Of a DNA stretch of 64,000 nt, positions 8,901 to 16,775 are shown piece by piece; the first letter of the stretch is position 1; each line of letters opens with the position of its first letter. The DNA is taken from positions 372,001-436,000 of the forward strand of contig NZ_JANFAU010000002.1 in assembly GCF_026130605.1 (NCBI RefSeq). Direction: 5' to 3'. A program made the position numbers and the translations under genes. Origin of the DNA: Sphingomonas lycopersici. Its GTDB lineage: Bacteria > Pseudomonadota > Alphaproteobacteria > Sphingomonadales > Sphingomonadaceae. A model generated the notes under the pieces. That model saw only the letters and a program-made list of their open reading frames with translations, made no database searches and was not told the origin of the DNA.

Positions 8901-9410
8901 GAGACGATCGGGGAACAAGCCCTCCAGCCGGTCGGCATAGGCCTCGGCGCGTGCCGGCTGGTCCTCGGCATAGAGCCGGGCAAGCCCGCCCTCCCCGCCC
9001 GCAGTGAGCGCGATCAGTCCGTCGCTGTGCTTCGCCAGCGTCGCGAAGTCGACGTGCGGCACCTGCTCGATCGGGCGATCGAGGTGCGCCATGCTGACCA
9101 GCGCGCAGAGGTTGTCATAGCCGGTGGCATTCTGCGCGTAGAGCGCGAGCCAGTCGAAGATCGGCGCCACGCCATCGGGCAAATCCGGCCGCGCCACCCC
9201 CAGCATCACGCCGATCACCGGCTGCACCCCCGCGTCGCATGCCGCGTCGGAATAGGACATCGCCGCATAAAGCCCGTTGCGGTCGGTCAGCGCCGCCGCG
9301 GGAAAGCCGAGCGCCGCCGCGCGCTTGGCGATCGCCTTGGGCTCGATCGCCCCGTCGAGCATCGTGTAGGAGGAGAAGATACGGAGCGGAACGAACGCGG
9401 AATGCGGCAT
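5910..9410 (-). CDS. dnaE: DNA polymerase III subunit alpha (DnaE1)
   Basis: This is the replicative polymerase of the chromosome, 1166 residues, the normal DnaE length. The N-terminal PHP domain starts at LRIFSSYTMLDGAI (usually begins LHxHSxYSxLDG; the His pair is replaced, which is normal for DnaE with an inactive PHP site). The polymerase core contains GPGRGSGAGS and the catalytic PDFDIDF motif around residues 404-410, and the C-terminal part holds the helix-hairpin-helix and OB-fold regions. The ATG at 9410 gives the family N-terminus. It is transcribed alone, divergent from the HdeD-like gene. Confidence 0.97.
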   Translation of the reverse strand: MPHSAFVPLRIFSSYTMLDGAIEPKAIAKRAAALGFPAAALTDRNGLYAAMSYSDAACDAGVQPVIGVMLGVARPDLPDGVAPIFDWLALYAQNATGYDNLCALVSMAHLDRPIEQVPHVDFATLAKHSDGLIALTAGGEGGLARLYAEDQPARAEAYADRLEGLFPDRLYIEIVRRLDEVEGRAEPHLLDLAYTRNLPLVATNPCCFAERDFLDAHDAMLCIANSTYVESDDRPKSSPDAWMKPANEMRALFADLPEAIANTLVVAQRCAVAAPKRKPILPSLAGDREGEAAMLRNDASAGLEERLRRIEELGAAPAEADWKEVYRKRLEFELDVIIQMGFPGYFLIVADFIKWAKERDIPVGPGRGSGAGSVVAWSLTITDLDPIRLGLLFERFLNPERVSMPDFDIDFCETRRGEVIRYVQEKYGRDQVAQIITFGKLKARAVLKDTGRVLQMSYGQVDRLAKLVPNHPTDPWTLERALNGVSDLAREYANDNDVRRLLDLAMKLEGLPRHSSTHAAGVVIGDRPLAQLVPLYRDPRSDMPVTQFDMKYVEGAGLVKFDFLGLKTLSVLKKAVEMLAQRGISVDLDALGWDDEETYELLQAGNTVGVFQVESEGMRRTLSAVRPTVFEDIIALGALYRPGPMDNIPMFGRRKNGQEEIAYPHPLLEPILKETYGIFVYQEQVMQAAQVLAGYTLGGADLLRRAMGKKIKAEMDAQRAIFVEGCANTNKIPAGKANELFDLIDKFAGYGFNKSHAAAYALLTYQTAWFKAHYPHEFFAASMCYDIHLTDKLAVFVDDMRRMGIECLPPDINRSEAEFVVEVDDHGAPAVRYALAALKSVGEGAMEKLVAEREANGRFKSLDDLAHRVDPRLLNKRQLETLAAGGAFDLLEPNRAGVFAVAETILAVAARTEEARTSGQGGLFGEASHAGDAIKLPRSVHWSMAQKMEQEKEAFGFYFSAHPVDRHAHLARMHGARQFAALGELSIPDDGTRAGATMAVLIEEARWRTSARGRRYMMATLSDQSGQFFATCFDEMVSNDLEEAARAGACALATVELDRRPGEDQPRVTIRRLQPFETLASTARFVAEIAIDSAAAIAPLATLLEGQRGARGEVRLKLRLPQGGEAVLLLGRDFLLDEELIARVGSLPGVIAAALGRAETHLALAG

Positions 9411-9501
9411 GCAGCGAAGCTAGTGGCGCGCACGCGATTCGACCAGCGCGGAACCGGAGAATTCGGTGGACGTTACGACCTCGTAACAGGGGAGAGCGAT
9501 C

Positions 9502-10044
9502 ATGACGGATTCGGCGCGCGGGATCGGCTGGGGCTGGATTCTCGCCTACGGCGTCGTTTCGCTGCTGCTCGGGATAGTCGCGATCTTCCTGCCGATCCCG
9601 GCGACCTTCGCCGCGACGATCGTAATCGGTGCCTATCTGATCGCGGCAGGGTTGTTCTCGCTGCTCGCCGGCGTGTTCGGCAAGGAGCATGAAGGGCGCG
9701 GCTATGCCGTCATCGTCGGGCTGCTCTCGCTGCTCGGCGGGCTGGTGATGATGTTCCAGCCGATGGTCGGCGCGATCTCGCTGACGTTGCTGCTCGCGCT
9801 GTTCCTGATCGTGCGCGGGGTGACGGACCTCGCCTGGGGCGTCCGCTTCCGCCGCGGGCGCGGGCTGATGATCGCGCTGGGCGTGCTCAACCTGCTGTTC
9901 GCCGGCTATATCATCTACAGCATGCCGGTCGCGGCGCTCGCGTTGCCGGGCATCTTGCTTGGATTCAGCTTTCTGTTGTCGGGCGCGACCTGGACGATGT
10001 TCGCGCTCGACCACCGCGGCGAAAGCCTCCGACTGGGCGAGTGA
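9502..10044 (+). CDS. HdeD family (DUF308) membrane protein
   Basis: The 180-residue protein has about six hydrophobic segments spaced over its whole length (for example residues 12-32, 36-58, 68-86, 92-110, 121-140 and 145-165), with GAYLIAAGLFSLLAGV and LFLIVRGVTDL matching the paired-repeat pattern of HdeD/DUF308. HdeD in enterobacteria is linked to acid resistance, but the role here is unknown. GGGGAGAG precedes the ATG by 6 bases. It stands alone between divergent dnaE and convergent glutathione peroxidase genes. Confidence 0.85.
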   Translation: MTDSARGIGWGWILAYGVVSLLLGIVAIFLPIPATFAATIVIGAYLIAAGLFSLLAGVFGKEHEGRGYAVIVGLLSLLGGLVMMFQPMVGAISLTLLLALFLIVRGVTDLAWGVRFRRGRGLMIALGVLNLLFAGYIIYSMPVAALALPGILLGFSFLLSGATWTMFALDHRGESLRLGE

Positions 10045-10105
10045 AGGTGCGCGATCGGGCCGTATCTTGTGCCCCCGCCTGGGCGGGGACGCAGGGGAGT
10101 AAAGC

Positions 10106-10585
10106 CTACAGCAACTTCTCGATATCCGCCTCGATATCGGCCGGTTTGGTCGTCGGGGCGTAGCGCGCCACTGTCTGCCCCGCGCGATTGACGAGAAACT
10201 TGGTGAAGTTCCACTTGATCGCCTTCGATCCGAGCAACCCGGGCGCGTCGCTCTTGAGCCGTTCGAACAGCGGATCGGCGTTCGGCCCGTTGACCTCGAT
10301 CTTGGCGAAGACCGGGAAGGTCACGTCATAGGTCAGCGAGCAGAAATTGGCGATCTCCGCCGCATCGCCCGGTTCCTGCGCACCGAACTGGTTGCAGGGA
10401 AACGCCAGCACCTCGAACCCGCGATCGGCATATTTGCGGTGGAGCGCTTCGAGCCCCTCATATTGCGGGGTGAAGCCGCATTTGGACGCGGTGTTGACGA
10501 TCAGCAGCACCTTGCCGCGCCACGTATCGAGCGCCGCCGTCCCGCCGTCCGCCGCCTTGACCTCGAAATCGGTGATCGCCTCCAT
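10106..10585 (-). CDS. Glutathione peroxidase (thiol peroxidase, Cys type)
   Basis: This 159-residue peroxidase reduces hydroperoxides with a cysteine in place of selenocysteine. The signature NTASKCGFTPQY carries peroxidatic Cys36, followed by FPCNQFGAQEPG (active-site Gln) and KWNFTKFLV (active-site Trp/Asn). The start at 10585 follows AAGGGG-AAGGG in the leader and matches the family; upstream in-frame codons would run into the next gene. The acetyltransferase, lolD and lolC genes lie upstream on the same strand, 26 bases from the acetyltransferase stop, so it may be the last gene of that transcript. Confidence 0.93.
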   Translation of the reverse strand: MEAITDFEVKAADGGTAALDTWRGKVLLIVNTASKCGFTPQYEGLEALHRKYADRGFEVLAFPCNQFGAQEPGDAAEIANFCSLTYDVTFPVFAKIEVNGPNADPLFERLKSDAPGLLGSKAIKWNFTKFLVNRAGQTVARYAPTTKPADIEADIEKLL

Positions 10586-10611
10586 CGCCCTTCCCCTTTT
10601 ACCCCGGATGA

Positions 10612-11205
10612 TTACCCCTGATGACGCGCCAGCAGATGTTCCAAATTGACACGCACCCCAGGCCATTCGCAAGCGATGATCGAATAGACCACCAGATCAC
10701 GCACTCGCCCGTCGAGCATTTGATGCGCGCGCAGCACCCCGTCGCGCTTCGCCCCGAGCCGCTCGATCGCGCGCTGCGAATTGCGATTGAACCAGTCGGT
10801 GCGGATCTGCACGACATTGCACCCCAGCACCTCGAAGGCGTGGGTCAGCAGCAGCTTCTTCGCCTCGGTATTGACCCCGGTGCGCTGGACCGAGCGCGCA
10901 TAGAAGGTGCCGCCGATCTCCACCCGGCGATGCTGCTCGTGCATCCGCATCAAACGGGTGAGCCCCACCACGCGCCCGTCGGGGGTTTCGACGGCGAAGG
11001 GCATCGCGCGCCCGTAATCGCGCTCGCGGAACGCCGCCGCCAGGAATTTGTCGGGATCGGCGAGCCCGGAAACGTTGGTGAAGAACAATTCGGTCAGATC
11101 GCCGTCCGCCGCCGCCGCGACCACCGCGTCGCGATCCTCGAGCGTCAGCGGGCGCAGCGTGACATGCCGCCCCCGCAAGGTCGGCGCGTCACGCCACAGG
11201 TTCAT
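10612..11205 (-). CDS. GNAT family N-acetyltransferase (RimJ/RimL-like)
   Basis: The 197-residue protein has the layout of the RimJ/RimL group: N-terminal [20 protein letters not shown], a central [20 protein letters not shown] with the acetyl-CoA loop (here RTGVNTEA), and [20 protein letters not shown], the typical region for Asn-Xaa-Ser near the acyl acceptor. Members acetylate protein N-termini or small molecules; the substrate is not evident. Its ATG overlaps the lolD stop as ATGA, so it is translationally coupled to the lipoprotein-export operon. Confidence 0.87.
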   Translation of the reverse strand: MNLWRDAPTLRGRHVTLRPLTLEDRDAVVAAAADGDLTELFFTNVSGLADPDKFLAAAFRERDYGRAMPFAVETPDGRVVGLTRLMRMHEQHRRVEIGGTFYARSVQRTGVNTEAKKLLLTHAFEVLGCNVVQIRTDWFNRNSQRAIERLGAKRDGVLRAHQMLDGRVRDLVVYSIIACEWPGVRVNLEHLLARHQG

Positions 11206-11876
11206 TGCAATACCCCGTCGTGGAGCCGGACGACGCGATCCATCTTCGCCGCCAGCCGTTCGTTATGCGTCGCGACCAGCGCCGCCGAGCCCTCGCCGCG
11301 CACCAGCCGCAGGAATTCGGCGAGCACGACATCGGCGGTCTGCTCGTCGAGATTGCCGGTCGGCTCGTCGGCCAGCACCAACGCGGGCCGGTTGGCGAGC
11401 GCGCGGGCGACCGCGACGCGCTGCTGCTCGCCGCCCGAAAGCTGGCTCGGGCGGTGCGTCAGCCGGTGGCCGAGGCCGAGCGCGGCGAGCAACGCATCGG
11501 CGCGCGCCTCCGCTTCCGCCTGCCCCGCGCCGTGGATCAGTTGGGGCAGCACGACATTCTCGCGCGCGTCGAAATCGGGCAGCAGATGGTGGAACTGATA
11601 GACGAAACCGAGCCGGTCGCGGCGGACGACGGTGCGTTGATGCGAATCGAGCTGCGCCGCCTCCGCCCCGGCGATGCGGATCGAACCCTCGAACCCGCCT
11701 TCGAGCAGCCCGACCGCCTGGAGCAAGGTCGACTTGCCCGAGCCGGAGGGGCCGAGCAGCGCGACGATCTCGCCCGGGGCAACCGCCAGGTTAACGCCGC
11801 GCAATACCTCGATTGTTTCGCCACCCTGGGTGAAGCTGCGGGCGAGACCGATCGTTTCGAGGACCGCGTCACTCAT
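11202..11876 (-). CDS. lolD: Lipoprotein-releasing ABC transporter ATP-binding protein LolD
   Basis: LolD powers extraction of lipoproteins from the inner membrane for transfer to LolA. The 224-residue protein has Walker [10 protein letters not shown] (42-50), a Q-loop in VYQFHHLLP, the signature [15 protein letters not shown] and Walker [22 protein letters not shown] after the Q-loop is characteristic of LolD compared with other MacB-type ATPases. It overlaps lolC upstream by 8 bases and the acetyltransferase downstream by 4. Confidence 0.94.
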   Translation of the reverse strand: MSDAVLETIGLARSFTQGGETIEVLRGVNLAVAPGEIVALLGPSGSGKSTLLQAVGLLEGGFEGSIRIAGAEAAQLDSHQRTVVRRDRLGFVYQFHHLLPDFDARENVVLPQLIHGAGQAEAEARADALLAALGLGHRLTHRPSQLSGGEQQRVAVARALANRPALVLADEPTGNLDEQTADVVLAEFLRLVRGEGSAALVATHNERLAAKMDRVVRLHDGVLQ

Positions 11877-13119
11877 AGCGCAGCACCTGCACCGGATCGG
11901 TGCTCGCCGCCTTGTACGCTGGATAGAGCGTCGCCAGCACGGTCATCAGCGCGGTGATCAGCACGATCGCGACGATCTCCACCGGATCGGGCTTGGACGG
12001 CAGCTCGGTGAGATAGCGGATCGACGGATCCCACAGATTCTGCCCGGTGACGAGCTGGACGAAGTTCACCACCGCCTGACGATAGAAGAGGAAGATCGAA
12101 CCGAGGATCAGCCCGGCGACGATGCCGAGCGCGCCGATCGAGATCCCGACGGTCATGAAGATCCGCATCATCCCGCCGCGCGTCGCCCCCATCGTGCGCA
12201 GGATCGCGATGTCGCGCGTCTTGGCGCGGACCAGCATGATCAGCGAACTGGCGATATTGAACGCCGCGACGAGGATGATGATGCACAAGACGGTGAACAT
12301 CGCCACCCGCTCGACCGCGAGCGCATCGAACAATTGCGCGTTCATCTGCCGCCAGTCGGTGATCACTCCGAGCCGCCCGACCTTTTGCGCGAGCGGCGCC
12401 AGGATCTGCGCCACCTTGTCCGGATTGTCGGTCTGCAATTCGACCATCCCGACCGTATCGCCGAGCAGCAGCAGTGTCTGCGCATCCTCGATCGGCATGA
12501 TCACATAGGCTTTGTCGTAATCGTAGACCCCGATCTCGAAGATCGCGGCGACATTGTAGCTCACGTAGCGCGGCACCGTGCCGAACGGGGTCGACTGGCC
12601 TGAGGGATTGATCAGCGTGATCTGCGACCCGACGGTCGCGCCCAGCGCCTCCGCCAGCCGCGCGCCGATCGCGACATTGCCGCTGCCCGGCTTCAGATCG
12701 GCGAGCGAGCCGGCGACGACCTTCTGCCCGATCGTCGAATTGTTGCGGATATCCGATACGCGCATCCCGCGTACCAAAATGCCCTCGACCCGGCCGTTAT
12801 AGCTCGACATCAGGGGCTGATCGATCAGCGGGACGGCGCTGGTGACGCCGGGCGTTTCCTTCGCCCAGCGTGCGATCTGCTGCCAGTCGGCGAGCCGCCC
12901 GTCGATGCCCTGCACCACCGCATGGCCGTTGAGCCCGACGATCTTGTCGAACAGTTCGGCGCGGAAGCCGTTCATCACGCTCATCACGATGACGAGCGCT
13001 GCGACGCCAAGCATCACCGCGCCGAGGCTGAAGCCGGCGACGAGAACGATGAAGCGTTCCCCTTTGCCCGGAAGCAGATAGCGCCGCGCGATCATCCGTT
13101 CATAGCGCGACAGGATCAT
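11869..13119 (-). CDS. lolC: Lipoprotein-releasing system transmembrane protein LolC/LolE
   Basis: The 416-residue inner-membrane permease partners LolD. It has an N-terminal membrane segment (about residues 24-46, [20 protein letters not shown]), a large periplasmic domain, and three C-terminal spans around [39 protein letters not shown] and [20 protein letters not shown]. The start [20 protein letters not shown] at 13119 fits the family; the reading frame stays open further upstream without matching residues. No strong Shine-Dalgarno is seen. A single gene suggests the LolF-type arrangement (one permease acting as a homodimer), common in alphaproteobacteria; that last point is inference. 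Confidence 0.93.
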   Translation of the reverse strand: MILSRYERMIARRYLLPGKGERFIVLVAGFSLGAVMLGVAALVIVMSVMNGFRAELFDKIVGLNGHAVVQGIDGRLADWQQIARWAKETPGVTSAVPLIDQPLMSSYNGRVEGILVRGMRVSDIRNNSTIGQKVVAGSLADLKPGSGNVAIGARLAEALGATVGSQITLINPSGQSTPFGTVPRYVSYNVAAIFEIGVYDYDKAYVIMPIEDAQTLLLLGDTVGMVELQTDNPDKVAQILAPLAQKVGRLGVITDWRQMNAQLFDALAVERVAMFTVLCIIILVAAFNIASSLIMLVRAKTRDIAILRTMGATRGGMMRIFMTVGISIGALGIVAGLILGSIFLFYRQAVVNFVQLVTGQNLWDPSIRYLTELPSKPDPVEIVAIVLITALMTVLATLYPAYKAASTDPVQVLRYE

Positions 13120-13241
13120 GCCGCACCGTCTATCGGCGCCGCGCGCGGCTGGCAACCTCCGTGCGCTGGCCGCGCCTGGGCAACGCTGTGGCGGAATCGT
13201 CACAGGGCGCGGACAATCTATTTAGCTGGCGTTCATTTTCA

Positions 13242-13416
13242 TCGACACCGACCCGTGTGGCTTAGTAGCAATAGCGCACTGGCACACAGGCAAAGGCCGT
13301 GGTTCGGGGAATGTCACCGCCCCGCTTCGCAAGAAGCGCGCGGGCTGCGACGGGATAGGGGGCTGACGAGCGATCGTCACGCAGGCGCCCGGGTCGGAAT
13401 ACCGATCCGGGCGTTT
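13242..13416 (+). ncRNA. Candidate structured small RNA with intrinsic terminator
   Basis: No convincing protein is encoded between lolC and the TonB receptor gene. On the + strand there is instead a chain of stems: CGGGG-N10-CCCCG (about 13306-13325), GCTTC-GCAA-GAAGC (13324-13337, a GNRA tetraloop), CTGCG...CGCAG enclosing TGACGA-GCGA-TCGTCA (about 13345-13385, another GNRA loop), and a 12-bp terminator stem. I could not match it to 6S, SRP, RNase P or tmRNA. A TCGACA that resembles a -35 box lies at 13242-13247 but the -10 is weak, so the 5' end is a guess. Confidence 0.4.
13386..13416 (+). terminator. Intrinsic terminator of the candidate small RNA
   Basis: CGCCCGGGTCGG (13386-13397) pairs over 12 positions (one G-U) with CCGATCCGGGCG (13402-13413) around AATA, followed by TTTGCCGTTT. 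Nothing on the + strand upstream encodes a protein, so it most likely ends the candidate RNA. Confidence 0.65.
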
Positions 13417-13445
13417 GCCGTTTCAGGGCAATAGGAATTTATAAC

Positions 13446-13473
13446 CTCCCCTCCCCTGTTCAAGGGAGGGGAG
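13446..13473. terminator. Hairpin after the TonB receptor gene
   Basis: CTCCCCTCCC and GGGAGGGGAG pair over 10 bp around CTGTTCAA. On the - strand it follows the TonB receptor stop by about 8 bases, but the tail (GTTATAAATT) is only partly T-rich. It is the same type of hairpin as at 5861-5889. Confidence 0.55.
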
Positions 13474-13481
13474 AAAAAAGT

Positions 13482-15869
13482 TCAGTTGATCCCGAACGAT
13501 AGCGTCACGCCAAAGGTCCGCGGATCGCCCGGCTGGCCGACGATCAGCCCGGTGTTGCCCGATTGCGTTGTCAGCAGCTCATAATAATTCTGGTCGAACG
13601 CGTTGCGCACCCAGGCGAAGATGTTGAGCTTGTCGCCCTTGCGATAGCCGAGACGGAAGTTGGACAGCGAATAGCCCGCGATGTTCATATAGGCCGAGGG
13701 TGACGGATTGGACGAGAAATCCGAGCGATAGCTGCCGTCGTAGCCGACATAGACCTGCCCGTCGCCGGCCGGCCAATTATATTCCGCGCCATAGCTGAAC
13801 GCCCATTTCGACACACCCGGCAGCCGCTGGCCGGAAATATCGCAGAACGGCGGACTGTTGCTGCCGCCCGACAGCTCGGGCGGGCACGGCGCATTGGCGA
13901 AGCGGACATATTTGGCGTCGGTATAGGCACCGTTGACGTAGAGGTTGAGCCCGCTGGTCGGGCGGAACGCCGAATCGAACTCGATGCCGCGCGTCCGCAC
14001 CTTGCCGGCGTTGGCGAGATAGCCGCGCAGCACCGCGAGCTGGAAATTGTTCACCGTCGCCTGATAATCGTAGATATCGGTCCAGAAGGCGGCGAGGTTG
14101 ATCGTCGCGCGACGATCGAGCAACTGGGTCTTGAGGCCGAGTTCATAATGGTTGACCGTCTCCGGCTTCACCGTCGCGGTGGAGAGGATCGGGTTGTTGT
14201 TCGCGTCGAGCGGTAGCCCGGAGAGGTTGATCCCGCCCGATTTGTAGCTGCGCGCATAGGTCGCATAGCTGTGGACGTCGGGGGAGAATTCATAGGCGAG
14301 CGTGATGTCGCCCGAGAAATTCCAATTGTCGAATTTCGGGGCATAGCTCTGCGGCGCGAGCACCCCGCGCTGATCGCTCGTCAGGTTGGTGCTGCCCTGC
14401 CCGTTGGTCACGACCGAGACGTAGGAACCTTCCTTCTTGTCGTAATTGAGCCGCGCGCCCGGCGAGATCTGCAACTTGTCGGTGACATGCCAGGTCAGCT
14501 TGCCGAACAAGGCGGCGGAGGTGTTCTTGAAGCCGATCGTGTTGCGCGAGGTGAGACCGTTGAGCGTCGCCGGGTTCTTCGCCGCCGCGCTGGTCGGGTT
14601 GAGCAGCCACGCGCTCGCCGCCGGCCCCTGCACCTGCAGCCCCTGCGTATCGATCGTCTGATAGAAATAGAACATCCCGACCGTGTAATCGATCGCATGC
14701 TTGCCGTTCGAACCGAGGCGGATTTCCTGGCTATACTGGTCCTGCTGCGACGGATTGGCCGACACGGTGGTGATCGGCAAGCCGATGAAATCGCGGTCGT
14801 TCGACGGGTCCCAGTTCCAGAAGCGCCACGCGGTGACCGAGGTCAGCGTCGCCGGGCCGAGGTCCCAATTCGCCACCATCGAGGCGCCGCCGAGCTTCTG
14901 CCGCGCGCGCAGCGGCGTATCGACATCAGTGATGCGATCGAAGGCATTGGTCGAGGGGACGGCATAGCCCGCGGCGGCGGCAAGCGCGGTATATTGCCGG
15001 TTGGCCGGGCGCTGGGTCGGCGCGAGGCGCGCATAATATTGCACGCAGCAGGTCGGCGCCTGGCGGTTATAGTCGGCGTAGAGCGTGATATCGAGGTTGG
15101 ACGCCGCGCGGAACAGCATCTGGCCGCGCAAGCTGAGATTGTCCTGGCTGTTCTGCCATTGCTCCTGCGTCGTGTTCCAGATCGTCCCGCGCCGCGTGGT
15201 GAACGAAGCCGAGAAGCGCCCCGCCACGACATCGCCGACCAGCGGGCCGGAGATCGAGCCCTTCGCCTGGAAGAAATCGTAATTGCCGCCGCTCACCTCG
15301 AAGCGCGCCTCGGTATCGAAGCTCGGCTTGCGCGTGGTGATGTTGATCGCGCCGGCGGTGGTGTTCTTGCCGTAGAGCGTGCCCTGCGGCCCGCGCAGGA
15401 TCTCGATCCGGTCGGTATCGGTGAAGTCGAACGTCGCCGAGGCGATGCGGCTGTAATAGACCTGATCGACATAGATGCCGACGCCCTGCTCGATCCCGTC
15501 GTTGGTCAGCCCGAACGGCGCACCAAGCCCGCGGATATTGGCGGCCGAGTTGCGCGGATTGGTCGAATAGAATTGCAGCGACGGCTGGAGCTGCGTCAGC
15601 CGCCCGACATTATAGGCGCCGGTATCCGACACCGCCTTGCCGCCGATCACCGACATCGCGATCGGCACGCTCTGGATCGTTTCGGCGCGGCGCCGCGCGG
15701 TGACGAGGATGTCGCCCCCGCTCTGTTGCGCCGGGCCGAGCCGGCCGGGATCTTCCTGTTCGTCCGGCGCGGCCTGCGAATTGGTCTGCGGTGCCGGGGG
15801 CGCAACGGGCGGATTGTCGGCGGGCGCGGCCTGCGCGGCGGCGGCCAGCAATGCGAGCGTGATCGACAT
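13482..15869 (-). CDS. TonB-dependent outer-membrane receptor
   Basis: This 795-residue receptor imports an unidentified ligand across the outer membrane with TonB energy. A short signal peptide (MSITLALLAAAAQAAP) is followed by a low-complexity linker, a TonB-box-like DILVTARRR, a plug domain with EILRGPQGTLYGKNTTAGAI, and a beta-barrel ending in FGVTLSFGIN. The start at 15869 has AGGGAAAG upstream; the ATG at 15923 would add residues before the signal peptide. The family expansion in sphingomonads covers siderophores, saccharides and aromatics; no neighbouring transporter or regulator identifies the ligand. Confidence 0.92.
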   Translation of the reverse strand: MSITLALLAAAAQAAPADNPPVAPPAPQTNSQAAPDEQEDPGRLGPAQQSGGDILVTARRRAETIQSVPIAMSVIGGKAVSDTGAYNVGRLTQLQPSLQFYSTNPRNSAANIRGLGAPFGLTNDGIEQGVGIYVDQVYYSRIASATFDFTDTDRIEILRGPQGTLYGKNTTAGAINITTRKPSFDTEARFEVSGGNYDFFQAKGSISGPLVGDVVAGRFSASFTTRRGTIWNTTQEQWQNSQDNLSLRGQMLFRAASNLDITLYADYNRQAPTCCVQYYARLAPTQRPANRQYTALAAAAGYAVPSTNAFDRITDVDTPLRARQKLGGASMVANWDLGPATLTSVTAWRFWNWDPSNDRDFIGLPITTVSANPSQQDQYSQEIRLGSNGKHAIDYTVGMFYFYQTIDTQGLQVQGPAASAWLLNPTSAAAKNPATLNGLTSRNTIGFKNTSAALFGKLTWHVTDKLQISPGARLNYDKKEGSYVSVVTNGQGSTNLTSDQRGVLAPQSYAPKFDNWNFSGDITLAYEFSPDVHSYATYARSYKSGGINLSGLPLDANNNPILSTATVKPETVNHYELGLKTQLLDRRATINLAAFWTDIYDYQATVNNFQLAVLRGYLANAGKVRTRGIEFDSAFRPTSGLNLYVNGAYTDAKYVRFANAPCPPELSGGSNSPPFCDISGQRLPGVSKWAFSYGAEYNWPAGDGQVYVGYDGSYRSDFSSNPSPSAYMNIAGYSLSNFRLGYRKGDKLNIFAWVRNAFDQNYYELLTTQSGNTGLIVGQPGDPRTFGVTLSFGIN

Positions 15870-15957
15870 GTTCTTTCCCTGGACGAGTGGGTTCGTCGCC
15901 CAGTGTTGTATCGGCGCTTTCAATCTCGACCAAGAAAGTAGGTTTTCAGCCTACCTG

Positions 15958-15985
15958 CTTGAAAACTTCATTCGTCCTCCCATCT
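15958..15985 (+). promoter_or_regulatory. Sigma-32 (RpoH) type promoter of the hsp20 gene
   Basis: CTTGAAA (15958-15964) and CCCATCT (15979-15985) are separated by 14 bases, matching the heat-shock consensus CTTGAAA-N13-17-CCCATNT. Transcription would start near 15992 and leave a leader of roughly 85 bases before the Hsp20 ATG. Confidence 0.75.
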
Positions 15986-15993
15986 TTTCGGTT

Positions 15994-16080
15994 GCACGGC
16001 GCCACTGATCGGGCCGTGCGGGATGCTGCGCTACGTGCGGGCATCTTGTCGTCAACTCGCTCAAAAGAGGATTTGATATG
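15994..16080 (+). promoter_or_regulatory. Candidate RNA thermometer (ROSE-like leader) of hsp20
   Basis: The leader can fold into three stems in a row: GCACGGC/GCCGTGC (15994-16000 with 16013-16019), GATGC/GCATC (16022-16026 with 16041-16045) and TCAACTC with GAG-GAT-TTGA (16052-16058 with 16067-16076). The last stem hides the AGAGGA ribosome-binding site and is weak, as expected for a heat-melted switch. ROSE elements are known upstream of alphaproteobacterial small heat-shock genes; the classical motif is not recognisable here, so the assignment is inferred from architecture. Confidence 0.45.
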
Positions 16081-16542
16081 CGACTGGACCTTACCCCCTA
16101 CCGCCGCTCGACGATCGGCTTCGATCGCCTGTTCGACCTGCTTGAGACCAATGCGCGCTCGGCGGCCGACAATTATCCCCCGTTCAACCTCGAGCGCCTC
16201 GCCGAGGACCGCTATCGCATCACGCTGGCGATCGCTGGCTTCAGCCGCGACGAGATCGAGATCACCGCGCAGCAGAACCTGCTGCTCGTCGCCGGCAAGA
16301 AGGCCGAGCCGCAGGAAAATGCCAATTTCCTGCATGTCGGCATCGCCAACCGCAGCTTCGAGCGTCGTTTCGAGCTGGCCGATTTCGTCTTCGTCGAAGA
16401 CGCGCGGCTCAATGACGGGTTGCTGGTGATCGATCTGGTCCGCGAAGTGCCCGAGGCGATGAAGCCGAAGAGCATCGCGATCCGCACCGGCGCGCCGCTG
16501 GCCGCGGTCGATACCAAGGCCGACGAAGCCAAGGCTGCGTAA
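16078..16542 (+). CDS. Small heat-shock protein, Hsp20/IbpA family
   Basis: The 154-residue chaperone prevents aggregation of unfolded proteins. N-terminal residues 1-30 (YRRSTIGFDRLFDLLE) match IbpA-type proteins; the alpha-crystallin domain spans about residues 35-130 with PPFNLERLAEDRYRITLAIA, GFSRDEIEI and RRFELADFV, and the domain ends with the family G-L-L-V-I-like GLLVIDLVREVP. Regulation is visible: an RpoH-type promoter and a leader that can cover the ribosome-binding site. A terminator follows the stop. Confidence 0.95.
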   Translation: MRLDLTPYRRSTIGFDRLFDLLETNARSAADNYPPFNLERLAEDRYRITLAIAGFSRDEIEITAQQNLLLVAGKKAEPQENANFLHVGIANRSFERRFELADFVFVEDARLNDGLLVIDLVREVPEAMKPKSIAIRTGAPLAAVDTKADEAKAA

Positions 16543-16597
16543 ACGCCGCAGCGCCGGAAAGTTCGGCGCCTCCTTGCTCCCTTTCCGAGGCGTCGGG

Positions 16598-16635
16598 GGC
16601 GTCCGGGTCGAAAGGCCCGGGCGCCTCTTTTCGTT
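16598..16635 (+). terminator. Terminator of hsp20
   Basis: GGCGTCCGGG (16598-16607) pairs with CCCGGGCGCC (16616-16625) with one G-U, around TCGAAAGG, followed by TCTTTTCGTT. Confidence 0.8.
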
Positions 16636-16673
16636 ATTATGTGCTTAGGGTCGTGGAGCGCAGCCACCTCAAC

Positions 16674-16757
16674 CCGCTCGGGCTGAGCTTGCCGAAGCCC
16701 CGCCCCTTTTCTTCCAAGGAAAGAAGTGCAGCTCTTCGACAAGCTCAGGCCGAACGG
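16674..16757. repeat. REP-like repeat, family A
   Basis: Arms of the CCGCTCGGGCTGAGCTTGCC type at the left and CTTCGACAAGCTCAGGCCGA at the right form an imperfect inverted repeat with a small inner hairpin (CTTTTCTTCC/GGAAAGAAG). It lies between convergent hsp20 and the PilZ gene. Confidence 0.85.
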
Positions 16758-16775
16758 ACGTAAAGCGGCCAATTC

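Noticed and set aside
7083..9692. Long open frame of 869 codons antisense to dnaE
   Set aside because: It mirrors dnaE codon structure, as expected in a GC-rich genome, and has low-complexity Arg/Glu/Ile-rich composition with no motif. dnaE itself is unambiguous.
13204..13446. Identification of the lolC-side structured RNA as 6S, SRP, RNase P or tmRNA
   Set aside because: None of the conserved sequences of these RNAs could be found on either strand; only a structured-RNA candidate is claimed.
14271..15941. 556-codon open frame antisense to the TonB receptor gene
   Set aside because: Composition is Arg/Asp/Gly-rich without domains and the sense gene has clear receptor motifs.
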